Source: an uncultured Acholeplasmatales bacterium
GTDB lineage: Bacteria; Bacillota_I; Bacilli_A; ML615J-28; CAG-698
Reading direction: 5' to 3'
Assembly: GCA_937877075.1 (NCBI GenBank)
Contig: CALEGD010000055.1
Location: forward strand, 1 to 25,748
Length of the DNA: 25,748 nt
The notes under the pieces are model-generated. The model was not told the origin of the DNA. It worked only from the letters and a program-made list of their open reading frames with translations, and did no database searches. Below are positions 1 to 8,220 of this stretch, in pieces. Both the position numbers and the translations under genes were made by a program. Each line of letters begins with the position of its first letter. Position 1 is the stretch's first letter.

Positions 1-850
1 ACCTCATTACCCCGCCAACCGAGCCCACTGTACGTACTATTGTGATTCCAAGTAGCAAGGTGATGAGGTTAACCAGAGCAGTCCGAGAAGTTTCTGCAAG
101 ACTATCGAGAACACCACATTCTCGCAGTAAATTACCAAACATCAGAAAGCCAACTAAAGCTAAGGCTTGGGGAGCAATCATGCCGGCAATTAAAGTAACT
201 GCTATCGGAAAGATAATCTTCGTAGTTTTAGAAACACCCTTAGGATTATATGGCATCCGGATTTGTCTTTCCTTTTTGGTTGTGACCATTTTGATGGCAA
301 AAGGTTGAATAATCGGTACTAAAGCCATATATGAATAGGCAACGACGGCGATTGGACCCATATATTGGGATTTAAGCACATTAGCTACTAGAATTGAAGT
401 TGGTCCGTCGGCAGCACCGATGATTCCGATTGAAGCCGCATCTTTAATATCAAAATTGAGAGCACTGGCTATAATGATTGTAATGAAGATTCCGGCTTGG
501 GCAGCGGCACCAAAAAAGATCAGTTTTGGATTCGATAAAAGCGGACCAAAGTCGATCATCGCCCCGATACCGATAAAAAGCAGAAGTGGGAAGAGTTCTC
601 CCATTTCGATTCCGATATTAAAGAGAATGGCAATCGCGCCGGAAGCAGTCTCACCACCGATAACCTGGTCGAGAACTCCAGAAAAGGGGATGTTTACCAA
701 AATTGCTCCAAAGCCCATCGGTAATAATAATGAAGGCTCCATTTTAAATTTAATGGCTAGAAATATTAACAAAAAACCGATTGCAAACATGATAAGATTC
801 TGCCAAGTTATCTCTTTAAATGATTGCAATAAAAAATCAAAAAAATCCAT
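1..850 (-). CDS. oadB: Na+-translocating decarboxylase beta subunit (OadB/GcdB family), partial at 3' end
   Basis: This is the membrane subunit of a biotin-dependent decarboxylase sodium pump (oxaloacetate, glutaconyl-CoA or methylmalonyl-CoA type). It couples decarboxylation of carboxybiotin to Na+ export. The frame is open from ATG at 850 to the window edge, giving 283 residues; family members usually have about 370-430, so the C-terminus is missing. The protein is very hydrophobic with many membrane segments. It contains the family hallmark GAADGPTSI with its conserved aspartate at residue 148, in the region known to bind Na+. The start is supported by AAGGAG six to seven bases upstream. 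It is transcribed divergently from the acetyltransferase at 1052 behind its own strong promoter. The substrate cannot be told from the beta subunit alone; the partner alpha/gamma genes are not in the window, and any downstream neighbours lie off the left edge. Confidence 0.9.
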   Translation of the reverse strand, partial: MDFFDFLLQSFKEITWQNLIMFAIGFLLIFLAIKFKMEPSLLLPMGFGAILVNIPFSGVLDQVIGGETASGAIAILFNIGIEMGELFPLLLFIGIGAMIDFGPLLSNPKLIFFGAAAQAGIFITIIIASALNFDIKDAASIGIIGAADGPTSILVANVLKSQYMGPIAVVAYSYMALVPIIQPFAIKMVTTKKERQIRMPYNPKGVSKTTKIIFPIAVTLIAGMIAPQALALVGFLMFGNLLRECGVLDSLAETSRTALVNLITLLLGITIVRTVGSVGGVMR

Positions 851-886
851 TTTCTTCTCCTTATGGCAAAATTTTATTTCTTTTCT

Positions 887-915
887 ATTTTACATCTTTC
901 CTCAGCCTTTGTCAA
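887..915 (-). promoter_or_regulatory. Sigma-A promoter of the decarboxylase beta subunit gene
   Basis: On the minus strand TTGACA (915-910), a 17-nt spacer and TAAAAT (892-887) form a near-consensus promoter about 37 nt upstream of the ATG at 850. Confidence 0.75.
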
Positions 916-1013
916 GGAAACCACATTCTAGCGGATTCTTCTTTTATTTTACCAAGATGTGTCAAATTTATGCTTGGACATAAATATATCTTTTCTGATT
1001 ATGGAAAATAGTG

Positions 1014-1019
1014 TATAAT
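1014..1019 (+). promoter_or_regulatory. Candidate -10 box for the acetyltransferase-ogt pair
   Basis: A perfect TATAAT lies 33 nt before the TTG start at 1052. No good -35 hexamer is seen 16-18 nt upstream (TTTTCT only), so the promoter is weak or activator-dependent. Confidence 0.5.
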
Positions 1020-1051
1020 AAAGCTGAAAGCAGTATAGTGAGGTAAATACT

Positions 1052-1606
1052 TTGAAATTTAGTTTCAATCCTTTTCCCGAATTAAGGACAAAAAATCTGA
1101 TTTTAAGAAAATTAAGACCAACAGATCTGCAAGACCTTTTTGAAATGAGAAAGGATCCGCGAGTGAATTTATATATTGATAATCTGGTTGACCGAGAAAT
1201 ATCGGAGACGGTAGACTATTTAGAGAAGATGAATCGCGGAGTTGATTCCGAAAAATGGATTATCTGGGGTTTGGAATTAAAAACTGAGGTTCGCTTAATC
1301 GGTACTATCAGCATCTGGAACTTTAATAAAGCTCGCGATCGTGGTGAACTGGGTTATGGTTTAGACTTTTCTTATCAACACCGCGGTTATATGACTGAGG
1401 CTTTAGAAGCTGTTATTAATTATGCTTTTCAAACCTTGAAACTTAAACACCTACTTGCCTATACAGAAATAAGAAACTTAGCTTCGATTTCATTACTGGA
1501 AAGATTCGGTTTTCAAAAAACAGATGAAATTGAAGAAACCGGACTACTTACTAATCGCCTTTTTAGAATGGCAATATATCAATTGGAGAATATAAATCAT
1601 GAATAA
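1052..1606 (+). CDS. GNAT-family N-acetyltransferase (RimJ/RimL type)
   Basis: A 184-residue acetyl-CoA-dependent N-acetyltransferase, normal length for the RimJ/RimL-like Acetyltransf_3 group. The N-terminus has the typical LRTKNLILRKLRPTDLQDLF-type opening (residues about 11-30). The acetyl-CoA binding loop is represented by YQHRGYMTEAL near residues 109-119. The C-terminal motif SISLLERFGF near 147-156 is also typical. The start codon is TTG at 1052; GTGAGGT at 1038-1044 is at suitable spacing, and no in-frame ATG gives the conserved N-terminus. It overlaps the next gene, ogt, by 8 nt (ATGAATAA), so the two are co-translated. The substrate (ribosomal protein N-terminus or small molecule) cannot be read from the sequence. 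Confidence 0.85.
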   Translation: MKFSFNPFPELRTKNLILRKLRPTDLQDLFEMRKDPRVNLYIDNLVDREISETVDYLEKMNRGVDSEKWIIWGLELKTEVRLIGTISIWNFNKARDRGELGYGLDFSYQHRGYMTEALEAVINYAFQTLKLKHLLAYTEIRNLASISLLERFGFQKTDEIEETGLLTNRLFRMAIYQLENINHE

Positions 1607-2045
1607 AATAATTTACGAATCCCCGATTGGGAAGATAATGATCACTGAAAATGACGCAAGAATTGTAGAAATAGAATTATGTAATAAAGTAGTAGAAGGG
1701 TTATCTGCATCTCCCTTACTGCTTGAAGCTAAAAGGCAACTCGAAGAATATTTTCGGGGAAAAAGAAGAACTTTCGATTTACCGCTTCATCCTTCCGGTA
1801 CCGAGTTTCAAGTTAAAGTTTGGAATGAACTTTTAAAGATTCCTTATGGAGAAACGCGGACTTATGGAGAAGTTTCAAAGAATATCGGAAATCCCAAAGG
1901 AGCCCGCAGTGTCGGCGGTGCTTGTAATAAAAATCCTTTAATGATTGTTATTCCCTGTCATAGGGTAATTGGTGCCAACGGAAGTTTAGTTGGCTTTGGC
2001 GGTGGAATAAAGGTAAAAGAAGAACTTTTAAAACTTGAAAGCTAA
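1599..2045 (+). CDS. ogt: Methylated-DNA--protein-cysteine methyltransferase
   Basis: A suicide DNA repair protein that transfers the alkyl group from O6-alkylguanine to its own cysteine. The acceptor motif PCHRVIGANGSLVGFGGG is complete, with the active cysteine at residue 120. The helix-turn-helix region GTEFQVKVWNELLKIPYGETRTYGEV is also intact just before it. At 148 residues it is compact: the N-terminal RNase-H-like domain is short compared with the usual 160-180 residues, as in several small Firmicute Ogt proteins. It is coupled to the upstream acetyltransferase gene by an 8-nt overlap. Whether it should be named ogt or adaB cannot be separated by sequence alone. Confidence 0.93.
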   Translation: MNKIIYESPIGKIMITENDARIVEIELCNKVVEGLSASPLLLEAKRQLEEYFRGKRRTFDLPLHPSGTEFQVKVWNELLKIPYGETRTYGEVSKNIGNPKGARSVGGACNKNPLMIVIPCHRVIGANGSLVGFGGGIKVKEELLKLES

Positions 2046-2055
2046 ACTTTGTTTT

Positions 2056-2084
2056 TTGAATAAAATATCTCCTTTAAGTAAATA
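2056..2084 (+). promoter_or_regulatory. Weak candidate promoter for hsp20
   Basis: TTGAAT (2056-2061), 17 nt, TAAATA (2079-2084). Only a moderate match. No CIRCE inverted repeat (HrcA operator) is visible between ogt and hsp20, so HrcA control is not supported. Confidence 0.35.
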
Positions 2085-2110
2085 ATACATTTGAAAAGGA
2101 GGTATTTTTC

Positions 2111-2548
2111 ATGAAACTGACACCGTTAAAAAATGACAACGGTTTTGATCTGTTTAAAGAAGATTTTCTTGAAGGTTGGTTGAATTTCCCCTTCTCCAGG
2201 TTCGGCCGGAATATGCAGAAGATGAAAACCGACATTATCGAAACCAAAGAGAAATACATTATCAAAGTCGATATTCCCGGCTATGATAAGAAGGATATTA
2301 AGGTTCATGTTGGAGATAATTATTTAACCGTCTATGTGAAGAGGGAAGAAGAAGGAGTTGACGAACAGCCGAAAGGCGGAAAATATGTCTATCGTGAACG
2401 CTATATCGGAACCGCTTCCCGGAGTTTTTATATCGGAAATGTAAAAGAGTCGGACATAAATGCGAAATATGAAAACGGAACCCTGACCCTAACCATGCCG
2501 AAACTAACTAAAGATGAAAAAGAAACAAGATGGGTTGATATTCAATAA
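2111..2548 (+). CDS. Small heat shock protein, Hsp20/alpha-crystallin family
   Basis: An ATP-independent holdase chaperone of 145 residues, typical for the family. The alpha-crystallin domain spans about residues 40-130: it begins with the DIIETKEKYIIKVDIPGYDKKDI strand pattern and ends with the signature ENGTLTLTMPKL. The extreme C-terminus (WVDIQ) contains V-D-I, which fits the [IV]-x-[IV] motif that docks into neighbouring subunits during oligomer assembly. A very strong ribosome binding site (AAAAGGAGG, 2095-2103) precedes the ATG, consistent with a protein made in bursts. It is a single-gene unit closed by a terminator. Confidence 0.93.
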   Translation: MKLTPLKNDNGFDLFKEDFLEGWLNFPFSRFGRNMQKMKTDIIETKEKYIIKVDIPGYDKKDIKVHVGDNYLTVYVKREEEGVDEQPKGGKYVYRERYIGTASRSFYIGNVKESDINAKYENGTLTLTMPKLTKDEKETRWVDIQ

Positions 2549-2568
2549 GATTTCATTTTAAATATAAA

Positions 2569-2598
2569 AAGTCGCTACTTTTGGTAACGACTTTTTTT
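2569..2598 (+). terminator. Rho-independent terminator after hsp20
   Basis: AAGTCGCTAC, a short TTTTG loop and GTAACGACTT form a 10-bp stem with one C-A mismatch, followed by a run of T residues. Confidence 0.85.
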
Positions 2599-2943
2599 AC
2601 TAGGAAAGTCCCTTCATCTAGAAAAAGCCTTTATTTTTCCTTTCTTATTAACCTAAAATCAATGACTTTTTAATTCCTATATAATAAACTTGTAAGCGGG
2701 TGAACAGATTTATAAAACAATCAAAATGAAACTTTATCTTATGGTTTACTATTTTTTATTGATAAGCCTTCCGGAAGAATTTGCTAGGGTAATTGGATTT
2801 TTGTCAGTTAAAAAGCTTCCTTTATTACCGGATAAGTTGTCTAAATTTACTGGGCCAACACTTATTGTAGAGGCTAATTTTGTTTTTATACATTTATTAT
2901 TGACTTTTTATAAATACCGATTGTGATTAATATGTAGTTTTAT
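2599..2943. other. Non-coding AT-rich gap with no supported gene
   Basis: A 66-codon open frame (2726-2926, plus strand) lies here. It has no ribosome binding site, no recognisable family and only low-complexity hydrophobic stretches, so it is not called as a gene. It could be the remnant of a lost gene. A TATAAT at 2680-2685 has no matching -35 box. Confidence 0.5.
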
Positions 2944-2972
2944 TTGACTTTTAATAATTTGTAATATATAAT
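2944..2972 (+). promoter_or_regulatory. Sigma-A promoter of the iclR-type regulator gene
   Basis: TTGACT (2944-2949), exactly 17 nt, TATAAT (2967-2972). The predicted transcript starts only about 20-30 nt before the gene. The segment between -10 and start is an AT-rich run (taatatata/ttaataatatta) that could hold an autoregulatory operator. Confidence 0.8.
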
Positions 2973-2996
2973 AGTTAATAATATTATTTATTTGGT

Positions 2997-3779
2997 ATGG
3001 TAAAGATTATGAATAGAACAATTGTAAGAGCTGTAAAAATTTTAGAAATTTTATCAAACAATAAAGAAGGTACTTCTTTAATAGAATTATCGAAAACCTT
3101 AGAAATTCCTAAATCATCAACTCACGAAATAATCCAAACATTATTAAAGCTAAAACTTGCGGAAACAAATGTTTATAATCCAAAATTATATGTCCTTGGA
3201 AGTAAAGCATTCTCGATCGGAAGTAAATATATCAGTACAAATGATATCATCCATTTTGGATCACATCATCTGCGGGAAGTGGCAGACAAATATAATAAAA
3301 CCGGATTTATTGGGTTTTTAGACGATGATAAAGTAGTTTATGTATATAAATGGCAATCTCCTCAAGCTAAACTTGCATCCTGTGATTTAGGGACGAGACA
3401 TCCTGTTTATTGCACAAGTTTAGGGAAAGCTTTGCTAGCCTATTTACCGAAAGATAAATCTGAAGAAATAATTTCTAAGACCGAATTTGTAAAGAAAACG
3501 GAAAATACTATTATGAGCCCCGAGAAATTAATGGAAGAGTTAGAATTAACCAGAAGGAGAGGCTATTCAGTTGATAATCGGGAAGTAGAAAATCATGTGG
3601 CTTGTTATGGTGCTCCGGTCTTTGATAATTACGGTAATGTAGTTGCTGCAATTAGTGTTTCTGATTTATACAATCCTGACGAAATTAAAAACTGTCAAGT
3701 AGGCTTAGATATCCGGGCAGCAGCAGATAAAATTTCTTCAAGATTAGGTTTTAATCCAGCGAGAAGAATGATTAAATAG
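2997..3779 (+). CDS. IclR-family transcriptional regulator
   Basis: A 260-residue DNA-binding regulator of normal length. The N-terminal winged helix-turn-helix (about residues 8-70) reads as IVRAVKILEILSNN then SLIELSKTLEIPKSSTHEIIQTL. The C-terminal ligand-binding IclR domain (about 85-255) carries the conserved DLGTRHPVYCTSLGKALLAYL segment and a late IAAISVSDL-like strand. Two ATGs are possible (2997 and 3009), and neither has a good ribosome binding site. The later one would remove MVKI and is equally plausible. The gene stands alone and is convergent with the dioxygenase gene; no sugar- or aromatic-catabolism target operon adjoins it, so its regulon is unknown. The neighbouring extradiol-type dioxygenase is a suggestive but unproven partner. 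Confidence 0.88.
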   Translation: MVKIMNRTIVRAVKILEILSNNKEGTSLIELSKTLEIPKSSTHEIIQTLLKLKLAETNVYNPKLYVLGSKAFSIGSKYISTNDIIHFGSHHLREVADKYNKTGFIGFLDDDKVVYVYKWQSPQAKLASCDLGTRHPVYCTSLGKALLAYLPKDKSEEIISKTEFVKKTENTIMSPEKLMEELELTRRRGYSVDNREVENHVACYGAPVFDNYGNVVAAISVSDLYNPDEIKNCQVGLDIRAAADKISSRLGFNPARRMIK

Positions 3780-3884
3780 TTAAATTAATGGGTAATTTTT
3801 CACTCTTTGTTTATTTTATTAGCGATAAAAATGATAGGAAAAGGGAAATTATCCTTTAGTAAAATGATGACTTTCAATAAGAAA

Positions 3885-3908
3885 AGGCCTGATTTAGGCC
3901 TATTTTTT
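3885..3908. terminator. Bidirectional terminator between convergent genes
   Basis: AGGCCT-GATTT-AGGCCT hairpin followed by ATTTTTTT on the plus strand, and by TTTTCTT on the minus strand. It serves the IclR-type gene and the convergent dioxygenase gene; the stop codon of the latter (3902-3900) lies in the stem. Confidence 0.8.
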
Positions 3909-4658
3909 TGGATTAAAGAGATAAGATGTCATTGAAACGCTTCCGAAAGTACAATTTTTATTGTAAACTTGGATTTCATCATGTTCGGTGCTGGCTCCGA
4001 GAACGTAAAGTAAAGGCGAAAGGTGCTCGGTTGTAGAAAAAGCCAGTTGGGATTCGGGTATTTTATTATAATTAATTATTGTTTCAAAATCTCTTTCCAT
4101 TATTTTAGTATAAATAAAACCATCGTATTTTTCCGCCCAATTATAACCGTTTGTTAAATTGAAATCGGCTTTACGAAGATTGTGAACAATATTTCCGCTA
4201 CCGATGATCATTACTTCATCACGAAGGCTTTTTAAAGTTTTACCGACTCGAAAGAGTTCTTCCGGGGTTTTATTATAGTCAATACTCATTTGAAACACTT
4301 TTACATCCCTCTCGGGATACATTATATTTAATACACTCCAAGTTCCGTGATCAAGTCCCCAGACATGATCAATTTTTGCTTGAGTAAGGGATGCAACTTT
4401 ATTTGCCAGTTCCGGTGAACCTTTTACTTCATAATTTACTTCATAAAGTTCTTTTGGAAAATAATAAAAATCATGAATGGTGCGCTGATTTAAAGAAGCA
4501 TTTACTTTCAGTCTTCGACTCACCCAATGAGCGGAAACGGCGAGGATGGTACGGGGTTTTGGAATAGCGGCGGCAATTTCTTTCCACCCGCTTGTATAAA
4601 GGTTATCTGAAATGGCGTTTAATGGTGTGCCGTGACCGACGAATAATAAAGGATACAT
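3900..4658 (-). CDS. ygiD: Class III extradiol dioxygenase, 4,5-DOPA dioxygenase-like (YgiD/DODA)
   Basis: A 252-residue non-haem iron/zinc-dependent ring-cleaving dioxygenase-like protein, close in length and motifs to E. coli YgiD. The predicted metal-binding histidines are in FVGHGTPLN (H9), SAHW (H44) and TTEHLSPLLYVLG (H212). The active-site DHGTWSVL (H104) and SGNIVHNLR (H159) motifs are also conserved. The ATG at 4658 has GGAGGGGG upstream. It has its own promoter and terminator. In bacteria the physiological substrate of this family is usually unknown; a catechol-type ring is the family expectation. No other aromatic-degradation gene is visible nearby. Confidence 0.88.
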   Translation of the reverse strand: MYPLLFVGHGTPLNAISDNLYTSGWKEIAAAIPKPRTILAVSAHWVSRRLKVNASLNQRTIHDFYYFPKELYEVNYEVKGSPELANKVASLTQAKIDHVWGLDHGTWSVLNIMYPERDVKVFQMSIDYNKTPEELFRVGKTLKSLRDEVMIIGSGNIVHNLRKADFNLTNGYNWAEKYDGFIYTKIMERDFETIINYNKIPESQLAFSTTEHLSPLLYVLGASTEHDEIQVYNKNCTFGSVSMTSYLFNPKK

Positions 4659-4686
4659 TGTCCCCCTCCTTCCCTAAATTATACAA

Positions 4687-4715
4687 ATTATACCAAAATT
4701 TTCTGAAATTTGCAA
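4687..4715 (-). promoter_or_regulatory. Sigma-A promoter of the ygiD-like gene
   Basis: On the minus strand TTGCAA (4715-4710), 17 nt, TATAAT (4692-4687), about 29 nt before the ATG. A second TATAAT lies at 4683-4678. Confidence 0.7.
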
Positions 4716-4740
4716 GGAATTTTTTTCCTAGGCTTTATTT

Positions 4741-4770
4741 TTGAAATACTTTTTCTTTTCTGTTAATAAT
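4741..4770 (+). promoter_or_regulatory. Sigma-A promoter of the flippase-tspO unit
   Basis: TTGAAA (4741-4746), 17 nt, TAATAA (4764-4769) with an extended -10 TGT just before it. It is back to back with the ygiD-like promoter. Confidence 0.65.
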
Positions 4771-4787
4771 AAAATACAGGTGTTCTT

Positions 4788-6269
4788 ATGAAATTTTCAA
4801 TTAGATTAAACGCTGTATTTAAAATTATTCTCAGCATGTGTAATATTTTAATACCCCTGTTTGTTGGGCCCTATATTATCAGAATGTTGAGCCGAACTTC
4901 ATATGATACCTATACAAAAGCTTCGGTGGAAATTCAGCTCTTTTTAGCACTGGCCACCAGTGCAGTTTATACTTATGGTATCCGTAGTATCAGTAAGATC
5001 CGCGAGAATAAGAAAGAAGTCCAAAAACTTTTTTCGGAATTGTTTTTAATCGGACTTTTCTTCAATTTCTTTTTTGCCGGATTTTATCTTTTCTATATTC
5101 GTTTCATTAATAATCATCAAGGAGAATTAATTTATTACATCCTGATGATTCAATTTTTAGGTAGTACACTTTCGGTTGAATGGTTGAACGAAGCACAAGA
5201 GAATTACCGCTTTATTACCTTTAAATCAGTGATAGTAAAGGGGCTATATATCGCGACGGTTTTTCTCTTGATTAAAGGTGATAATTTAATTCGCTATGGG
5301 TTGATTATATCGATTACTTTTGTTTTGGAAAGTCTGATTAGTTTTATTTTTTTATATCGAAAAAACCGCATGAAGTGGCGGGATTTAAATCTTAAACGAC
5401 ATTTTAAGAGTATTTTACTGGCATTTTTAATAACTAATATTTCCCTGCTTTATGTTCAAACAGATAAGATTATGCTCGGGCTATTGATTAGTGATGCTGC
5501 CGTAGCTGCTTATACAATCCCCAATTATATTGTTACTTCAATTTATAATGTTGTAATTTCCATCTTTGTCGTCGCAATCCCTCGTCTTACTAATCTACTG
5601 CATGAAAAAAAAGGAGAGGAATATCGGAAACTTTATAATGAATTACTCCAAGCATTTTTGATGATTTTTATACCGATTCTCTTTTATATATTTATTTCAT
5701 CGGAAAAATTAATTGTCCTATATGCCGCCGGTAAGTATAATGACAGTATTCTCCCCTTAAAGCTTTCCACAATCTATATTTTCTTTAATGCTTTGGTTTA
5801 TACTCAAAGAGAAGGAGTGCTTTATTTATCGGAAAAGGAAAGACCGATTCTCTTTTGTAATCTGATTGGTGGCCTCTTCAATCTTATGTCTAATCTTATT
5901 CTCTACTTTTTAAAGATTTTAACTCCGGTTAATGCGATTATCACCTTGGTTGTTTCTTATCTTTTGGTAACTTGTTTATTGAGGTTTTATATCAGAAGGA
6001 AGGTTTCATCGAAATTAAAAATCTTGAATCGGAGAATTCTTTCGTATTTTCTATTTTCTCTTCCGATTATTTTGATTGATAAACTCTTATCTTTATTTAA
6101 ATTAAATAGTATTATTTTTCTAATTCTATCGCTTTCTAGCTTTCTTTTTATTTATTTTCTCCTGCTGATTATCTTTAAGGATAGGATCTTCTTAAATAAT
6201 TTTAAAACCAGCCTCAACAAGGTAAAGGACTATCTGGCTCGGAAAAGACGAATAAGCAGCAAGAAATAA
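4788..6269 (+). CDS. Wzx-like polysaccharide flippase (MOP superfamily)
   Basis: A 493-residue multi-spanning membrane protein with about 12-14 hydrophobic segments along its length. It matches the polysaccharide biosynthesis/RfbX pattern: an N-terminal KIILSMCNILIPLFVGPYIIRMLS helix, the central TDKIMLGLLISDAAVAAYTIP segment and the VVAIPRLTNLL segment that follows. Members move undecaprenyl-linked oligosaccharides across the cytoplasmic membrane for capsule or cell-wall polymers. No glycosyltransferases flank it, so it is an orphan flippase; its substrate is unknown. The C-terminal tail is strongly basic (ARKRRISSKK). The ATG at 4788 has AGGTG upstream. The tspO gene follows after 27 nt and is probably co-transcribed. 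Confidence 0.85.
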   Translation: MKFSIRLNAVFKIILSMCNILIPLFVGPYIIRMLSRTSYDTYTKASVEIQLFLALATSAVYTYGIRSISKIRENKKEVQKLFSELFLIGLFFNFFFAGFYLFYIRFINNHQGELIYYILMIQFLGSTLSVEWLNEAQENYRFITFKSVIVKGLYIATVFLLIKGDNLIRYGLIISITFVLESLISFIFLYRKNRMKWRDLNLKRHFKSILLAFLITNISLLYVQTDKIMLGLLISDAAVAAYTIPNYIVTSIYNVVISIFVVAIPRLTNLLHEKKGEEYRKLYNELLQAFLMIFIPILFYIFISSEKLIVLYAAGKYNDSILPLKLSTIYIFFNALVYTQREGVLYLSEKERPILFCNLIGGLFNLMSNLILYFLKILTPVNAIITLVVSYLLVTCLLRFYIRRKVSSKLKILNRRILSYFLFSLPIILIDKLLSLFKLNSIIFLILSLSSFLFIYFLLLIIFKDRIFLNNFKTSLNKVKDYLARKRRISSKK

Positions 6270-6296
6270 CATATAATTAGATAAGGGGGTATACGG

Positions 6297-6770
6297 ATGG
6301 AGAAGAAAATAAAAAGCCTTTCCTTTCATATTTTAGTACCGATTATGTTGTCTTTTATAATTTGGATGTTGATTCCAGATTATACGGTCTTTTATGAGGG
6401 GTTAAAAAAACCGGCACCACAACTTCCTCAAGAAGCCTTTGTAATTGGCTGGTGCTTAATTTATTTCCTGATGGGAATCGCCGCAACCTGTGTGGAATTA
6501 GCTGATTTCAATCTTGAATATAAACAAAAGTCTTTTAATTTGTATTATTTGCAGCTCTTGGTTAATCTTTTGTGGATGCCGATGTTTTTCGGTTTTCAAA
6601 ATCTCTTTGTTGCGATGCTTTGGACCGTTTTGCTTTTGATTATGGTCGCTCTAACATTCAGGAAGTTTCTTAAAGTCAAACCCAAATGCGGATACCTACT
6701 GATTGTTTATCTTCTTTGGGTCTTGTTTCTCACCTATTATATGATTGCGATATATATAATGAATAAATGA
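6297..6770 (+). CDS. tspO: TspO/MBR family protein
   Basis: A five-helix membrane protein of 157 residues, the usual size. Family features include the loop after helix 1 with YEGLKKPAPQLPQEAF (residues about 33-48), LQLLVNLLWMPMFFG in helix 3 and a C-terminal VYLLWVLFLTYYMIAIYIMN. TspO proteins bind porphyrins and tryptophan-related ligands and are linked to oxidative or photo-oxidative stress control. A strong AGGGGG ribosome binding site precedes the ATG. It probably shares the flippase transcript. Its stop codon touches the terminator stem. Confidence 0.88.
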   Translation: MEKKIKSLSFHILVPIMLSFIIWMLIPDYTVFYEGLKKPAPQLPQEAFVIGWCLIYFLMGIAATCVELADFNLEYKQKSFNLYYLQLLVNLLWMPMFFGFQNLFVAMLWTVLLLIMVALTFRKFLKVKPKCGYLLIVYLLWVLFLTYYMIAIYIMNK

Positions 6771-6793
6771 CACTGCAAGGCAGTGTTTTTTTG
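6770..6793 (+). terminator. Rho-independent terminator after tspO
   Basis: Perfect 7-bp stem ACACTGC-AAG-GCAGTGT followed by seven T residues. Confidence 0.9.
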
Positions 6794-6810
6794 AAATCGT
6801 ATCCAAATTC

Positions 6811-6839
6811 TTGAAAACGCTAACAAAATATGATAAAAT
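6811..6839 (+). promoter_or_regulatory. Sigma-A promoter of gdhA-fhs
   Basis: TTGAAA (6811-6816), 17 nt, TAAAAT (6834-6839) with an extended -10 TGA. It lies 21 nt before the gdhA ATG. Confidence 0.75.
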
Positions 6840-6860
6840 TGTAAATAAAGGAGTTTATGG

Positions 6861-8204
6861 ATGTTTGAAAGCCAGTATCTTCAAAATGTTTTTGAGAATT
6901 GTTTAAAAAGGAATGCCGGCGAGGAGGAATTTATCCAAGCCGTGAGCGAGTTTTTAGGTGCAATTGATTTAATTGTTGAGAAAGATCCAGATATTGAAAG
7001 ATTGGGAATTATTGAACGGATGATTGAACCGGAAAGACTGATTACATTCCGGGTTCCTTGGGTGGATGATAATGGAAAGGTTCGGGTTAACCGTGGTTTT
7101 AGGGTTCAGTTCAATTCCGCTATTGGTCCTTATAAAGGCGGGACAAGGTTTGATACTTCGGTTAATCAATCGATTATCAAGTTTCTCGCCTTTGAACAAA
7201 CCTTTAAAAATGCTTTAACCGGCCTTCCGCTGGGTGGGGGTAAGGGGGGAGCCGATTTTAATCCAGTCGGGAAGAGCGAGGGTGAAATCATGAGATTCTG
7301 CCAAAGTTATATGGCGGAAGCATATCGTTATCTTGGACCTAATCTGGATATCCCCGCCGGAGATTTGGGTGTTGGGGCCCGCGAGATCGGATTTCTTTTT
7401 GGCTACTACCGAAAAATCAAAAATGAATTCACCGGAACATTTACCGGTAAGGGTTTAAGTTATGGCGGAAGTCTCCTCCGTCCGGAGGCAACCGGTTATG
7501 GTCTATGTTATTTTGCTTCGGAGATGCTTTCGAATTTGCGGGGAGAAGATCTTAAAGGCAAGCGTATAGTTATCTCGGGAAGCGGAAATGTCGGCAGTAA
7601 TGCCGCTATCAAAGCTAGGAATCTCGGAGCTATTATTGTCGGTATGAGTGATATCAGCGGTATGATTTCCTCCGAAAAAGGAATTGACGTCGAACTTGTT
7701 AAGAAGTTAAAGGCTGATCGGAAATTTCTTTCAAAGTATCCTATTGATAACCCCGAGGTTAGTTTTTCTGAGGATTACCGCAATCTTTGGAAAGTGCCGG
7801 CGGATATTGCCTTTCCATGTGCAACCCAAAACGAGATAAACAAAAGCGATGCGGAAAGGATGAGGGAAGGCGGGATTTTTATGGTTGTAGAAGGGGCGAA
7901 TATGCCTTGTAATCAAGAGGCTATTCATCATTTTCTGAATAATAATATTCTCTTTGCACCAGGAAAAGCCGCTAATGCCGGCGGAGTTGCAACCTCAGGG
8001 CTGGAAATGACTCAAAACTCCCTCCATCTAAGTTGGTCTGCGGTTGAAGTCGATTTAAGATTAAAGGAGATTATGAAAAATATCTACCAAAATTGTTATC
8101 AGACTTCAGTCAGAGTCGGAAAACCGGGAAATTTGGTGGTTGGGGCTAATCTTGCCGGATTTGCAAAGGTTTATGAGGCTATGAAAGCTCAAGGAATTAT
8201 CTAA
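6861..8204 (+). CDS. gdhA: Glutamate dehydrogenase, E. coli GdhA-like hexameric type
   Basis: Interconverts 2-oxoglutarate plus ammonia and glutamate with a nicotinamide cofactor. At 447 residues it equals the E. coli GdhA class, which is NADP-specific. The substrate pocket is intact: PYKGGTRF (K92), LPLGGGKGGADF (K128), DIPAGDLGVGAREIG (D168) and FTGKGLSYGGSLLRPEATGYG. The Rossmann motif SGSGNVGSNAA lies near residue 240. The acidic/neutral choice after the second strand (GMSDISG) resembles NADP-type family members, but cofactor use is not certain. AAAGGAG precedes the ATG. The fhs gene follows after 16 nt with no terminator between, so the two are likely one transcript joining nitrogen assimilation and one-carbon metabolism. 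Confidence 0.95.
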   Translation: MFESQYLQNVFENCLKRNAGEEEFIQAVSEFLGAIDLIVEKDPDIERLGIIERMIEPERLITFRVPWVDDNGKVRVNRGFRVQFNSAIGPYKGGTRFDTSVNQSIIKFLAFEQTFKNALTGLPLGGGKGGADFNPVGKSEGEIMRFCQSYMAEAYRYLGPNLDIPAGDLGVGAREIGFLFGYYRKIKNEFTGTFTGKGLSYGGSLLRPEATGYGLCYFASEMLSNLRGEDLKGKRIVISGSGNVGSNAAIKARNLGAIIVGMSDISGMISSEKGIDVELVKKLKADRKFLSKYPIDNPEVSFSEDYRNLWKVPADIAFPCATQNEINKSDAERMREGGIFMVVEGANMPCNQEAIHHFLNNNILFAPGKAANAGGVATSGLEMTQNSLHLSWSAVEVDLRLKEIMKNIYQNCYQTSVRVGKPGNLVVGANLAGFAKVYEAMKAQGII

Positions 8205-8220
8205 AGAAGGGAATTAAATT

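Noticed and set aside
42..983. Plus-strand open frames over the first kilobase
   Set aside because: They are shadows of the minus-strand Na+-pump beta subunit, which has the GAADGPTSI motif, a promoter and a ribosome binding site.
2046..2110. CIRCE operator before hsp20
   Set aside because: The TTAGCACTC/GAGTGCTAA repeat is absent.
2726..2926. 66-codon open frame between hsp20 and the IclR-type gene
   Set aside because: No ribosome binding site, no family likeness, low-complexity hydrophobic content; not enough to call a gene.
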